From Dyadobacter sandarakinus (GTDB lineage: Bacteria > Bacteroidota > Bacteroidia > Cytophagales > Spirosomataceae), in contig NZ_CP056775.1 in assembly GCF_016894445.1 (NCBI RefSeq), positions 3,102,001 to 3,166,000 on the forward strand: a DNA stretch of 64,000 nucleotides, in the 5' to 3' direction. Of the stretch, positions 54,943 to 62,778 are shown in pieces (within the stretch, counting starts at the first letter, position 1; each line of letters opens with the position of its first letter). Under the pieces are notes generated by a model. The model searched no databases. It had not been told where the DNA came from and saw nothing but the letters and a program-made list of their open reading frames with translations. A program made the position numbers and the translations under genes.

Positions 54943-55656
54943 ATGAGAAAGTGGTTGCTTTATGCAGGAATGGTCATTACACTATTTGTCTCGGGGTGCA
55001 ATGACAACGGAAATATCAACACAACGACCATCATCGACGCTAATTTTCAGACCGGCGTAGATGGCTGGACGCCGGGCTTTTCCGAGTTTTCAACGGACAC
55101 AGACAGTGCCACCCTTCAAACAGCCGCCGGGGTTGCCCGACTTCCGAAAGGATTGGATACAACCCAGTATGCGATGCGGATGCAAGCGCAAAACGGGAGT
55201 GACGACATGTTTATGTTTCTGAAAAAGAAAGTGAGCGGGTTTGTACCCAATCAAACCTACAACATCAACATTGAACTCACACTTGGCACACAGTACCCTG
55301 CTGCCAGCATGGGCACCGGCGGTTCTCCGGGCAGTTCCGTGTACCTCAAAGCCGGCGCTTCACCCATTGAACCCGTAGTAAAGCTCGACAAAGGGTTTTA
55401 CCATTTTTCTCTGGATAAAGGTCAGCAGTCCCAGGCCGGGAAAGATGCCGTATTGCTGGGAGATGTGGCCAATGGAGAAGAAGATTTCGTGTACCGGCTG
55501 GTACAACGCTCTAATGCCGGTAAGCCGATCTCTGTAAAAGCCAATGCAGCAGGCGAAATCTGGTTTTTTGTCGGTACCGACTCGGGCTTTGAAGGCCTGA
55601 GTATTTTCTACTACGACCGCATTCGCATTACTGCCACTGAGCAGTTGCAGGATTAA
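54943..55656 (+). CDS. Lipoprotein with jelly-roll-like domain, unknown function
   Basis: 237 residues from ATG 54943 (MRKWLLYAGMVITLFVSGCN); an ATG eight codons earlier is in frame but weakens the signal. The lipobox is V-S-G-C. The mature chain (ANFQTGVDGWTPGFSEFSTD, MFLKKKVSGFVPNQTYNINI, VYLKAGASPIEPVVKL, EGLSIFYYDRIRITATEQL) has the look of a carbohydrate-binding beta sandwich. No catalytic residues are evident. Monocistronic, with a hairpin terminator right after it. Confidence 0.65.
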   Translation: MRKWLLYAGMVITLFVSGCNDNGNINTTTIIDANFQTGVDGWTPGFSEFSTDTDSATLQTAAGVARLPKGLDTTQYAMRMQAQNGSDDMFMFLKKKVSGFVPNQTYNINIELTLGTQYPAASMGTGGSPGSSVYLKAGASPIEPVVKLDKGFYHFSLDKGQQSQAGKDAVLLGDVANGEEDFVYRLVQRSNAGKPISVKANAAGEIWFFVGTDSGFEGLSIFYYDRIRITATEQLQD

Positions 55657-55671
55657 GCGTTAAAAAACGCT

Positions 55672-55731
55672 GTAAAAAGGCCGGAGCTAAGGTTTGCAAA
55701 CTGTTTGCTAACTTAGCCCCGGTCTTTTTAC
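55672..55731 (+). terminator. Hairpin terminator after the lipoprotein gene
   Basis: AAAAAGGCCGG-A-GCTAAGG pairs with CTTAGC-C-CCGG-T-CTTTTT (about 55675-55693 with 55711-55729), with one bulge in each arm and a final T-run. It lies 16 bp after the stop and ends 20 bp before the MBL hydrolase gene. Confidence 0.75.
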
Positions 55732-55748
55732 ATTACTGATCCTGCACA

Positions 55749-56387
55749 ATGGTCCGCATACAATCGTTTGTCTTCAATCCCTTTTCTGAAAATACCTATA
55801 TACTGTCTGACGAAACGGGCGAAGCGATTATCGTGGATCCGGGTTGTTACGAGCGGGCGGAGTTTGATGAGCTCGACCGCTATCTGAAAGCGGAGAATCT
55901 GAAACCTGCAGGCATCTTCAACACGCATGCCCACATTGACCATGTGCTGGGCGTAGCCGAAATCAAGCGAAAGTATCAGATCCCGTTTTACCTGCACCGC
56001 CTGGACGAACCGCTGCTGAAAGCCGTAAAGGCCTATGCTTCCAATTACGGCTTTGCGCGCTTCGACGAACCTGAAATTGATGGCTACCTGGACGAGTCAA
56101 CACCGGTTACCTTTGGAAATACGAAGCTGAAAGTACTTTTTGTGCCCGGGCATGCGCCGGGGCATGTTGCATTTGTGAGCGATAATGACCGGTTTGTAAT
56201 CGGCGGTGATGTTTTGTTCCGCATGAGTATCGGGCGTACGGACCTGCCCGGAGGCAACCTTCCTACCCTGCTCAGCAGCATCCGCACGCAGCTTTTCACA
56301 CTGCCTGATGATTATAAGGTATACGCCGGCCACATGGAGCCTACGACCATAGGTTTTGAAAAGAAAAACAACCCTTTTTTCCGATAG
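55749..56387 (+). CDS. Metallo-beta-lactamase-fold hydrolase (glyoxalase II-like)
   Basis: A 212-residue cytoplasmic hydrolase. The metal motif IFNTHAHIDHVLG is followed by VLFVPGHAPGHVAFVS (third His), FVIGGDVLFRMSIGRTDLPG (bridging Asp) and KVYAGHMEPTTIGFEK (last His). SIGRTDLPGG is typical of the short glyoxalase-II-like group, which hydrolyse thioesters such as S-lactoylglutathione or other thiol adducts. Three bases separate it from pssA, and fabH follows, so the three may be cotranscribed. Confidence 0.9.
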   Translation: MVRIQSFVFNPFSENTYILSDETGEAIIVDPGCYERAEFDELDRYLKAENLKPAGIFNTHAHIDHVLGVAEIKRKYQIPFYLHRLDEPLLKAVKAYASNYGFARFDEPEIDGYLDESTPVTFGNTKLKVLFVPGHAPGHVAFVSDNDRFVIGGDVLFRMSIGRTDLPGGNLPTLLSSIRTQLFTLPDDYKVYAGHMEPTTIGFEKKNNPFFR

Positions 56388-56390
56388 CAC

Positions 56391-57089
56391 ATGATCCGCC
56401 GTAACATTCCCAATGCACTCACCTGCGGAAACCTGCTTTGCGGGTGCATCGGTGTCGTGGAAGCATTCCATAATAACCTGCTGCTTTCCTGTGTACTGAC
56501 AGGTATTGCGCTCATTTTTGATTTTCTTGACGGTTTCCTCGCACGCCTGCTCAAAGCGTCTTCCCCTATCGGTAAAGACCTGGACTCACTGGCAGACATG
56601 GTTACATTCGGCCTGCTGCCTTCCATTATCATGTACCAGCTGCTGATGCAGAGCATACCCGACCTGTTTGGAATATGGAAAGCCTATCTCGCATTTATCA
56701 TTGCCATTTTCTCGGCCATACGCCTCGCGAAGTTTAACAACGATCCCCGCCAAAGTGATACGTTTATCGGTGTCCCTACCCCGGCGAATGCAATGCTGAT
56801 TTCATCTCTTCCTTTTATCGTCCACACCCGGGACGCATACTGGAAAACGCTGATCATCGATACCAACCATTTGCTGATCCTCACCGTGGTCATGTCTGTC
56901 CTCCTGGTTACCGAGGTGCCCCTGATTGCGCTGAAATTTAAGAACTTCGGCTGGAAAGGCAATGAAGCCCGGTACGTGCTGATAGCGCTCACCGTGGTAT
57001 TGCTTGTATTTCTGCAATTTCTGGCTATTCCGGCTATTATGCTGCTCTATGTCGGCCTGTCTGTCCTTGATAATCTGAGAAAAAAGTAA
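56391..57089 (+). CDS. pssA: CDP-diacylglycerol-serine O-phosphatidyltransferase
   Basis: A 232-residue membrane enzyme that makes phosphatidylserine, the precursor of phosphatidylethanolamine. The CDP-alcohol transferase signature reads D-F-L-D-G-F-L-A-R, then PIGKDLDSLADMVTFG, with the aspartates spaced as required. NIPNALTCGNLLCGCIGVVE at the start and AKFNNDPRQSDTFIGVPTPA are characteristic of PssA. About seven helices. It starts 3 bp after the MBL hydrolase stop. Confidence 0.93.
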   Translation: MIRRNIPNALTCGNLLCGCIGVVEAFHNNLLLSCVLTGIALIFDFLDGFLARLLKASSPIGKDLDSLADMVTFGLLPSIIMYQLLMQSIPDLFGIWKAYLAFIIAIFSAIRLAKFNNDPRQSDTFIGVPTPANAMLISSLPFIVHTRDAYWKTLIIDTNHLLILTVVMSVLLVTEVPLIALKFKNFGWKGNEARYVLIALTVVLLVFLQFLAIPAIMLLYVGLSVLDNLRKK

Positions 57090-57175
57090 AAGCACTGCTG
57101 GCCCGGCGTTTTTATTGCAAATTTGTATAGCTGCACACTATATATTCCTGACATCATGCATTGATTTTACAAAAA

Positions 57176-58177
57176 ATGACATTCTCCCGAATAACCGGCC
57201 TCGGCTACTATGTGCCTGCCAACGTAGTCACCAATGATGATCTGAAGCAATGGATGGATACGTCCGATGAATGGATCAGGGAGCGCACGGGCATCCGCGA
57301 AAGGCGCTACTTCGAATACGGAAAAGATACCAATTACAGCATGGCGGCCGAAGCGTCGCGCCAGGCACTGGACCGTGCAGGCCTGCAACCCGGCGACATT
57401 GACGTGATCGTGTATGCGACGATTACCCCCGATTACTTTTTCCCGGGATCAGCTTTTCTCATGCAGCGCGAGCTGGGTATGGAAGGCAAGCCCGTGATCG
57501 ACATCCGCGAGCAGTGTTCCGGTTTTGTATATGCATTATCCATTGCCGATCAGTTTATCAAATCGGGTATGTACCGGTCGGCTCTGGTGATCGGGTCAGA
57601 AATACAATCAAGCTGGATCGATAAGAGTACAGCCGGCAGAAGTACGGCGGTGATTTTCGGCGACGGTGCAGGAGCAGCCGTTTTGGTGGCCAGCGAGGAT
57701 GCCGGCCATCGCATCCTGTCTACCCACCTCCATGCCGACGGTCGTTTTGCAGAAGAATTGTATGTAAAAGAACCTGGCAGCAGTCGTGCCGGCAGGCCTG
57801 TCAGTCATGAAATGCTGGAAGAAGGAGGCTATAATGTATATATGAACGGCAATGCTGTTTTCAAGCACGCTATTGCACGGTTCGGGGAGGTTATCATAGA
57901 GGCGCTGCATGCAAACGGGCTCAAACCAGAGGACATAGACCTGCTGGTACCCCACCAGGCCAACATCAGGATCAGCGAGTATGTACGGCAGCAACTGCAG
58001 TTGCCGGAAACAAAGGTTGTCAACAACATCGAGCGTTTCGGTAATACCACCGCCGCATCTATTCCGATAGCGCTGGCCGAAGCCTGGGAAGCCGGTCGTG
58101 TGAAGGAAGGCGGGCTGGTGTGCCTGGCTGCATTCGGGAGCGGCTTCACCTGGGCGTCTGCGCTGATCCGCTGGTAA
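57176..58177 (+). CDS. fabH: 3-oxoacyl-ACP synthase III
   Basis: 333 residues from ATG 57176 (MTFSRITGLGYYVPANVVTN). The enzyme condenses acyl-CoA with malonyl-ACP to begin fatty-acid chains. The Cys of IREQCSGFVYALSIADQFIK, the His of LVPHQANIRISEYVRQQL and the Asn of VVNNIERFGNTTAASIPIAL form the triad. FGDGAGAAVLVAS and AFGSGFTWASALI are also conserved. The neighbour is pssA, another lipid gene. Any paralogues elsewhere cannot be judged. An upstream TTG at 57161 is less likely. Confidence 0.92.
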   Translation: MTFSRITGLGYYVPANVVTNDDLKQWMDTSDEWIRERTGIRERRYFEYGKDTNYSMAAEASRQALDRAGLQPGDIDVIVYATITPDYFFPGSAFLMQRELGMEGKPVIDIREQCSGFVYALSIADQFIKSGMYRSALVIGSEIQSSWIDKSTAGRSTAVIFGDGAGAAVLVASEDAGHRILSTHLHADGRFAEELYVKEPGSSRAGRPVSHEMLEEGGYNVYMNGNAVFKHAIARFGEVIIEALHANGLKPEDIDLLVPHQANIRISEYVRQQLQLPETKVVNNIERFGNTTAASIPIALAEAWEAGRVKEGGLVCLAAFGSGFTWASALIRW

Positions 58178-58230
58178 GGTACCCGGCCGCCGCAACGTCC
58201 TGGCACAAACCATTGTATATACGTTTGAAA

Positions 58231-58590
58231 TTAATATTGTCCGACCGAAAGCATGACCAAAGTACAGCCTTCTATTGGTATGATATTTTTATCAGCCAAC
58301 ATGTTTTCAAATTCAGGATTTTCGGTACCAGGGTTGAAAATTACGCGTTTAGGGTTCAAAGAAATGATGTAGTCGTAATATTCGGGCTGGTGGCTGGAAT
58401 TAATGTAGAGTGTTACCGTATCTACATCTTTCCAGTCAATCTTCTCCAGGTGAATTTCCTCCTGCACGGCAAATCCTTTTCTGCGGCCCAGTAATAATAC
58501 CGGGTGCCCGTAATTTTTGAGTTTTTGTGCTGCCAGGTATGCGTACCTGGACGGGTTTGAGGTTGCTCCAATGATCAGCGTGCGCTTCAT
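58231..58590 (-). CDS. CoA-binding domain protein
   Basis: A 119-residue Rossmann-like protein from ATG 58590 (MKRTLIIGATSNPSRYAYLA). GATSNPSRYAY is the nucleotide loop of the CoA_binding_2 family, followed by GHPVLLLGRRKGFAVQEEIH, VDTVTLYINSSHQPEYYDYI and PKRVIFNPGTENPEFENML. It is cytoplasmic and its function is unknown in most bacteria. It is convergent with fabH. An in-frame extension to 58644 adds a hydrophobic stretch not seen in the family. Confidence 0.88.
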   Translation of the reverse strand: MKRTLIIGATSNPSRYAYLAAQKLKNYGHPVLLLGRRKGFAVQEEIHLEKIDWKDVDTVTLYINSSHQPEYYDYIISLNPKRVIFNPGTENPEFENMLADKNIIPIEGCTLVMLSVGQY

Positions 58591-58748
58591 ATTCGTAAAG
58601 GTTGTTTTGTTAAACAGAAGAAATACTATCCCTATAAGGACCAAACAACAACAAAAGAATGCCAGATCGTCCCGGCACCGGCAGGCCGGCAGGCATGGTT
58701 ATATCAATTTGGAAAAACCTTTTACACCTAATTATTATCCTTATCACA

Positions 58749-59321
58749 ATGAATGAGTCAAATGCAAGTCGGAGTTTCTGGAATGAAAAGTGGGCAAAAA
58801 TCAACTTCGACGAAATCGAGAACGCTCCTCATTACGAAGTTTCCAATTACGGGAGATTGAAAAGCTTTCAGAACAACCCGAAAGAAGGTGTAGTGATAAA
58901 GGGCTCAGTCATACAGGGTTACCGATCATTAAACATACGTGTGGCTGGCGGAAAAACCATTAACCGCTATGTGCATAAGCTGGTTGCAGAGCATTTTGTA
59001 GACAAGCCCGGCGATACGCATAACTATGTGATTCATGTAGATTTTGACAAACAAAACAACTACTATGAAAACCTGCGCTGGGTTACGAAGACAGAAATGA
59101 TCGAGCATAACCGTGAAAACCCTGCTTTTATCAACCGGGTCATTCCACGCCGGACAAAGAACTACAAGCTGACAGAAAGCAAGGTGAGAATCATCAAGAA
59201 GCTGCTTAAAAATGACAATAACCGCCTGAAAATGATTGCAAAGCAGTTTGGTATTACCCATACGCAGCTCAACCGTATCCGCTCGGGAGAGAACTGGAAG
59301 CACGTTACTATCGAAGAATAG
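58749..59321 (+). CDS. Stand-alone NUMOD4/HNH endonuclease
   Basis: 190 residues. N-terminal NUMOD4: EIENAPHYEVSNYGRLKSFQ. HNH core: NRYVHKLVAEHFVDKPGDTH, then VIHVDFDKQNNYYENLRWVT with HNRENP. The C-terminal part KVRIIKKLLKNDNNRLKMIA leads into a helix-turn-helix, KQFGITHTQLNRIRSGENW. This is the order of phage and intron homing endonucleases, yet no intron or prophage gene is nearby. It may be a domesticated or solitary mobile nuclease. ATG 58749 starts at the first conserved residues; the frame is open from 58659. Its stop is 6 bp from the convergent hesB-like gene. Confidence 0.8.
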   Translation: MNESNASRSFWNEKWAKINFDEIENAPHYEVSNYGRLKSFQNNPKEGVVIKGSVIQGYRSLNIRVAGGKTINRYVHKLVAEHFVDKPGDTHNYVIHVDFDKQNNYYENLRWVTKTEMIEHNRENPAFINRVIPRRTKNYKLTESKVRIIKKLLKNDNNRLKMIAKQFGITHTQLNRIRSGENWKHVTIEE

Positions 59322-59327
59322 GCCGGC

Positions 59328-59624
59328 TCAGGAGCGGCCAGCAGTGGACACCGTATATCCGCTCCCGTTCACGCCTTCTTCATAATCTACCGATACACCT
59401 ATGACATACATCAGGTGGCGCTTATCGATCAATACTTTAATTCCTTCTATGATATAAGTCTGGTCAAATTCTGTGGGGGTGTCAAAGCCTAAAAGAAATG
59501 TGCCGCTGCATGCACCACCCCGCATCCCCACCCTGAGCCCATAGGTTTCGGGGATTTTATTGGCTTGCAGGGTAGACCTGATTTCAAGCCGGGCATTCTC
59601 AGTCAGCTGGATCGGATTTTCCAT
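59328..59624 (-). CDS. HesB/IscA-like protein lacking the C-terminal cysteines
   Basis: A 98-residue member of the A-type Fe-S carrier fold: IQLTENARLEIRSTLQANKI, YGLRVGMRGGACSGTFLLGF and KVLIDKRHLMYVIGVSVDYE. The first metal cysteine is present (Cys 39), but the C-terminal C-G-C motif is missing; the tail reads GVNGSGYTVSTAGRS. It may not carry a cluster in the usual way, or may bind iron by other residues. The reading frame looks intact, so this is not an obvious truncation. Monocistronic. Confidence 0.75.
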   Translation of the reverse strand: MENPIQLTENARLEIRSTLQANKIPETYGLRVGMRGGACSGTFLLGFDTPTEFDQTYIIEGIKVLIDKRHLMYVIGVSVDYEEGVNGSGYTVSTAGRS

Positions 59625-59724
59625 TTATTTGTAATTCCTGCGCAATTATCTCCCATCAACAACAATCGGATGTAATCCATTCGCGCTTTTCTTGTAAATC
59701 TGCCCTAAATACATGTAATCGTTT

Positions 59725-59732
59725 TAATTTTG
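59725..59732 (+). promoter_or_regulatory. Probable -7 box upstream of the gene at 59772
   Basis: TAATTTTG matches TAnnTTTG exactly and lies 39 bp before the ATG. No TTTG is found 19-21 bases upstream. Confidence 0.35.
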
Positions 59733-59771
59733 TTTCTGTTTTTGAGACAAAATCAACAATGTGATTGCTTT

Positions 59772-60290
59772 ATGGATTATTTATGGTTACTAATTGTTCT
59801 GCTTATTGCTGTGGCTGTGATCTATGGCACTTACCTGACAATTACAACGGTAGCAGAAAAAATATTTGAAAAACAAAGATGGGAGATCAGGAGCAAAAAT
59901 GTAGAAATAACACTTCCACTCCGGCTTCAGGCTTATGAACGCATGTGTATTTTTTTGGAAAGAATTTCACCTAATAACCTGTTGCTCAGGACGACTGTGA
60001 CGGCCACGTCTGCGGTAGAGCTGCAAGAAATTGTGCTGATGGAAATCCGGAACGAATACAACCATAATGTCGCCCAGCAGCTTTATATGAGTCAGGGAGC
60101 CTGGGAGCAGGTTACAGCAGCCATGAACGAGACCGTGGCCGCGATCAACCAGGCAGCGGCCCAGGTACCCGCAGAAGCTCCTGCTGCCGAGCTGGCTAAA
60201 CAAATTTTTGCACAAATCATGGGGCAGGAAGCACAGCCCGTAACGCGCGCACTCGGCGTGCTAAGAGAAGAGATCAGAATGCTCTTCTAA
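59772..60290 (+). CDS. Conserved single-helix membrane protein (DUF7935-like)
   Basis: 172 residues: MDYLWLLIVLLIAVAVIYGT is an N-terminal helix, the rest a cytoplasmic helical domain. KQRWEIRSKNVEITLPLRLQ, AYERMCIFLERISPNNLLLR, EIRNEYNHNVAQQLYMSQGA and LAKQIFAQIMGQ recur in a family found widely in Bacteroidota and recently named DUF7935 (from memory). Function is unknown. It sits 17 bp before mutS2, perhaps in one operon. ATG 59772 is chosen over a longer frame from 59730. Confidence 0.6.
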   Translation: MDYLWLLIVLLIAVAVIYGTYLTITTVAEKIFEKQRWEIRSKNVEITLPLRLQAYERMCIFLERISPNNLLLRTTVTATSAVELQEIVLMEIRNEYNHNVAQQLYMSQGAWEQVTAAMNETVAAINQAAAQVPAEAPAAELAKQIFAQIMGQEAQPVTRALGVLREEIRMLF

Positions 60291-60307
60291 AATCAGAAAA
60301 AAACGAA

Positions 60308-62716
60308 ATGTTATATCCCAATACAATAGAACAAAAACTGGGTTTCGACAAACTCAGGGACTGGCTTCGCGGAGCCTGCATCAGCCCGCTTGGGCAGTAT
60401 TATGTCGAGAAAATAAGATTTTCGGACAACTTTGGCATGGTTGAGAAGCTGGTCAGTCAAACTGCCGAGATGCAGAAAATACTTTCCACAGGGGAGAATT
60501 TTCCATCCCAGAACTACATTGACGCCACACCTTACCTGAAAAGGGCACAGATTGAAGGAATGCTGCTCACGCAGACTGAATTTTTTGATCTGAAAGTTTC
60601 GCTGCTGACCATCCGCATGTGCCTCCGCTTTTTTGAGTCGCAGGAGCCGGAAGCTTTTCCTTTGCTCGGTGAATATGCGAAGACCATCCGTGTGGAAAAA
60701 GCAGTAACCGATTCCATCGACCGCATGATCGACGAGCGCGGACAAATCCGTGACTCGGCCTCCCCTGAACTTTCCCGCATCCGCAAGAAGCTGATCTCCG
60801 AACAGGCGGGCATCCGCAAAAAGCTGGACACGATTTTACGTTCAGCCAAAAGCAGCGGCTGGGTAGGCGATGACGTGTCGCTCACTGTTCGTAACGGAAG
60901 GATGGTTATCCCCGTCGCGGCTGAGCATAAGCGCAAGTTGCGCGGGTTTATTCACGATGAGTCTGCTACGGGACAAACCGTTTTTATTGAACCTACGGAT
61001 GTATTTGAGTCGAACAATGAGATCCGCGAGCTCGAATACGAGGAGCGGAGGGAGATCAACCGCATTCTTATGGAGCTTACCAGCTACCTGCGGCCTTTCG
61101 TACCCGACCTTCAAAAGGCGTATATGTTCCTTGGCCTCATGGATTTTCTCAGGGCAAAGGCCCGGCTGGCAGCAGAAATGAATGCGATCAGCCCGGCATT
61201 TTACAACCGGCAGTTTATCGACTGGCGCCAGGCACGTCATCCCCTTTTGCATTTGTCTTTCCAGAAACAGGGAAAAAAGGTAGTGCCGCTCAACATTGCG
61301 CTGGATGAAAAACAACGGATCCTGATCGTTTCAGGACCGAATGCCGGTGGAAAGTCCGTTTCGCTGAAAACCGTAGGGCTGATCCAGTACATGTTTCAGT
61401 GCGGACTACTGGTACCGGTTGCCGAGGATACGTCCATGGGCTTTTTCCAGAATATCTTTATTGATATTGGTGACGAGCAATCGCTTGACAATGATCTGAG
61501 TACATACAGCTCGCACCTTACCAACATGCGCCACTTCCTGACGCTGGCTAACAAACGCACACTTTTTCTGATTGACGAATTCGGTACCGGAACAGAACCC
61601 GGCCTGGGCGGAGCGATTGCCGAGGCAATTCTCGAAAACCTCACCCGCTCCGGCGCTTATGGTGTGATCAACACGCATTACACCAACCTGAAAGTACTTG
61701 CAGACAAAACGGAGGGACTGGTAAACGGAGCCATGCGCTTTGACGGCGAGCACCTGGAACCCCTCTACCAGCTTGAAATAGGCCGGCCGGGCAGCTCCTT
61801 TGCATTTGAAATAGCCTCAAAGATCGGCCTGCCCAATGCCGTGATCGACCGGGCCAAGGAAAAGCTGGGTACGCAGCAGGTAAGTTTTGAAAAACTGTTA
61901 AAAGAGCTGGATATCGAGCGACGCGTATTTGCTGAAAAAAATATCGAAGCAGGTATCAAGGAGCGAAAGCTGGCGCAGCAGCTGGCCAGCTATACCCTCC
62001 TCAAAGAGAAACTTGAAACCAATGAAAAGCGGATCGTGAATGAAGCCAAACTGAAAGCTAAAAATCTTATTTCAGATGCAAACCAGCTCATTGAAAACAC
62101 AATCAGGGAGATTAAGGAGAACAAGGCAGAGAAAGAAAAGACCCGCACTGCCCGCACAGGACTTGAAAACTTCGGCAAACAAAATCTCAAACTGGAAGAA
62201 GTAGCTGCGCCGGTGGCGGAAGAAGAAGTATTTGAACCCGAGGTTGGCGATATTACTCCTGGAAGCTACGTCCGTATTACAGGCCAGACTGCCGTAGGTG
62301 AAGTACTTTCAATCAAAGGCAAAGACGCTGAAATACGGATTGGGGAGCTTAAATCGAATGTAAAGCTGAACCGCCTCGAAAAGGTATCCAATAAGACCTA
62401 CCGCGTAGCCACAGGCGAAAAGAAAGTTAAAACCGCCGCACGCGGCATTGACCTGAATGAGCGCATGCTCAATTTCAGCTTCAATCTTGATATGCGGGGC
62501 AAACGCGGGGAAGAAGCTTTGGGCCTGGTGGATCAGTTTATGGATAACGCCATTATGCTCGGGTATGATGAGCTCAGGATCGTACATGGCAAAGGTGACG
62601 GTATTTTGCGCACGCTTGTCAGAAATCACCTGCGCACGTATCCGCAGGTGGCCGGCATGACCGACGAGCATCCCGACCGGGGTGGCGCGGGAGTCACGAT
62701 TGTGAAGTTGAAATAG
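60308..62716 (+). CDS. mutS2: Endonuclease MutS2
   Basis: An 802-residue MutS paralogue that suppresses homologous recombination and acts on stalled ribosomes in some bacteria. It begins with the MutS2 core (LGFDKLRDWLRGACISPLGQ). The ATPase has Walker A SGPNAGGKSVSLKTVGL, GDEQSLDNDLSTYSSHL, Walker B TLFLIDEFGTGTEPGLGGA and INTHYTNLKVLA. A coiled coil (about 525-625) and a KOW-like segment precede the C-terminal Smr nuclease domain DMRGKRGEEALGLVDQFMD with IVHGKGDGILR and DRGGAGVTIV. All parts are present. Confidence 0.95.
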   Translation: MLYPNTIEQKLGFDKLRDWLRGACISPLGQYYVEKIRFSDNFGMVEKLVSQTAEMQKILSTGENFPSQNYIDATPYLKRAQIEGMLLTQTEFFDLKVSLLTIRMCLRFFESQEPEAFPLLGEYAKTIRVEKAVTDSIDRMIDERGQIRDSASPELSRIRKKLISEQAGIRKKLDTILRSAKSSGWVGDDVSLTVRNGRMVIPVAAEHKRKLRGFIHDESATGQTVFIEPTDVFESNNEIRELEYEERREINRILMELTSYLRPFVPDLQKAYMFLGLMDFLRAKARLAAEMNAISPAFYNRQFIDWRQARHPLLHLSFQKQGKKVVPLNIALDEKQRILIVSGPNAGGKSVSLKTVGLIQYMFQCGLLVPVAEDTSMGFFQNIFIDIGDEQSLDNDLSTYSSHLTNMRHFLTLANKRTLFLIDEFGTGTEPGLGGAIAEAILENLTRSGAYGVINTHYTNLKVLADKTEGLVNGAMRFDGEHLEPLYQLEIGRPGSSFAFEIASKIGLPNAVIDRAKEKLGTQQVSFEKLLKELDIERRVFAEKNIEAGIKERKLAQQLASYTLLKEKLETNEKRIVNEAKLKAKNLISDANQLIENTIREIKENKAEKEKTRTARTGLENFGKQNLKLEEVAAPVAEEEVFEPEVGDITPGSYVRITGQTAVGEVLSIKGKDAEIRIGELKSNVKLNRLEKVSNKTYRVATGEKKVKTAARGIDLNERMLNFSFNLDMRGKRGEEALGLVDQFMDNAIMLGYDELRIVHGKGDGILRTLVRNHLRTYPQVAGMTDEHPDRGGAGVTIVKLK

Positions 62717-62725
62717 TAAGCATAA

Positions 62726-62766
62726 AACAAAAAAGGTAGACAGCTCGCACTGTCTACCTTTTTTTA
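62726..62766. terminator. Bidirectional hairpin terminator
   Basis: AAAAAGGTAGACAG (62730-62743), loop CTCGCA, CTGTCTACCTTTTT (62750-62763). It ends both mutS2 and the convergent MFS gene. Confidence 0.88.
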
Positions 62767-62778
62767 TGTCGTGGCTGA

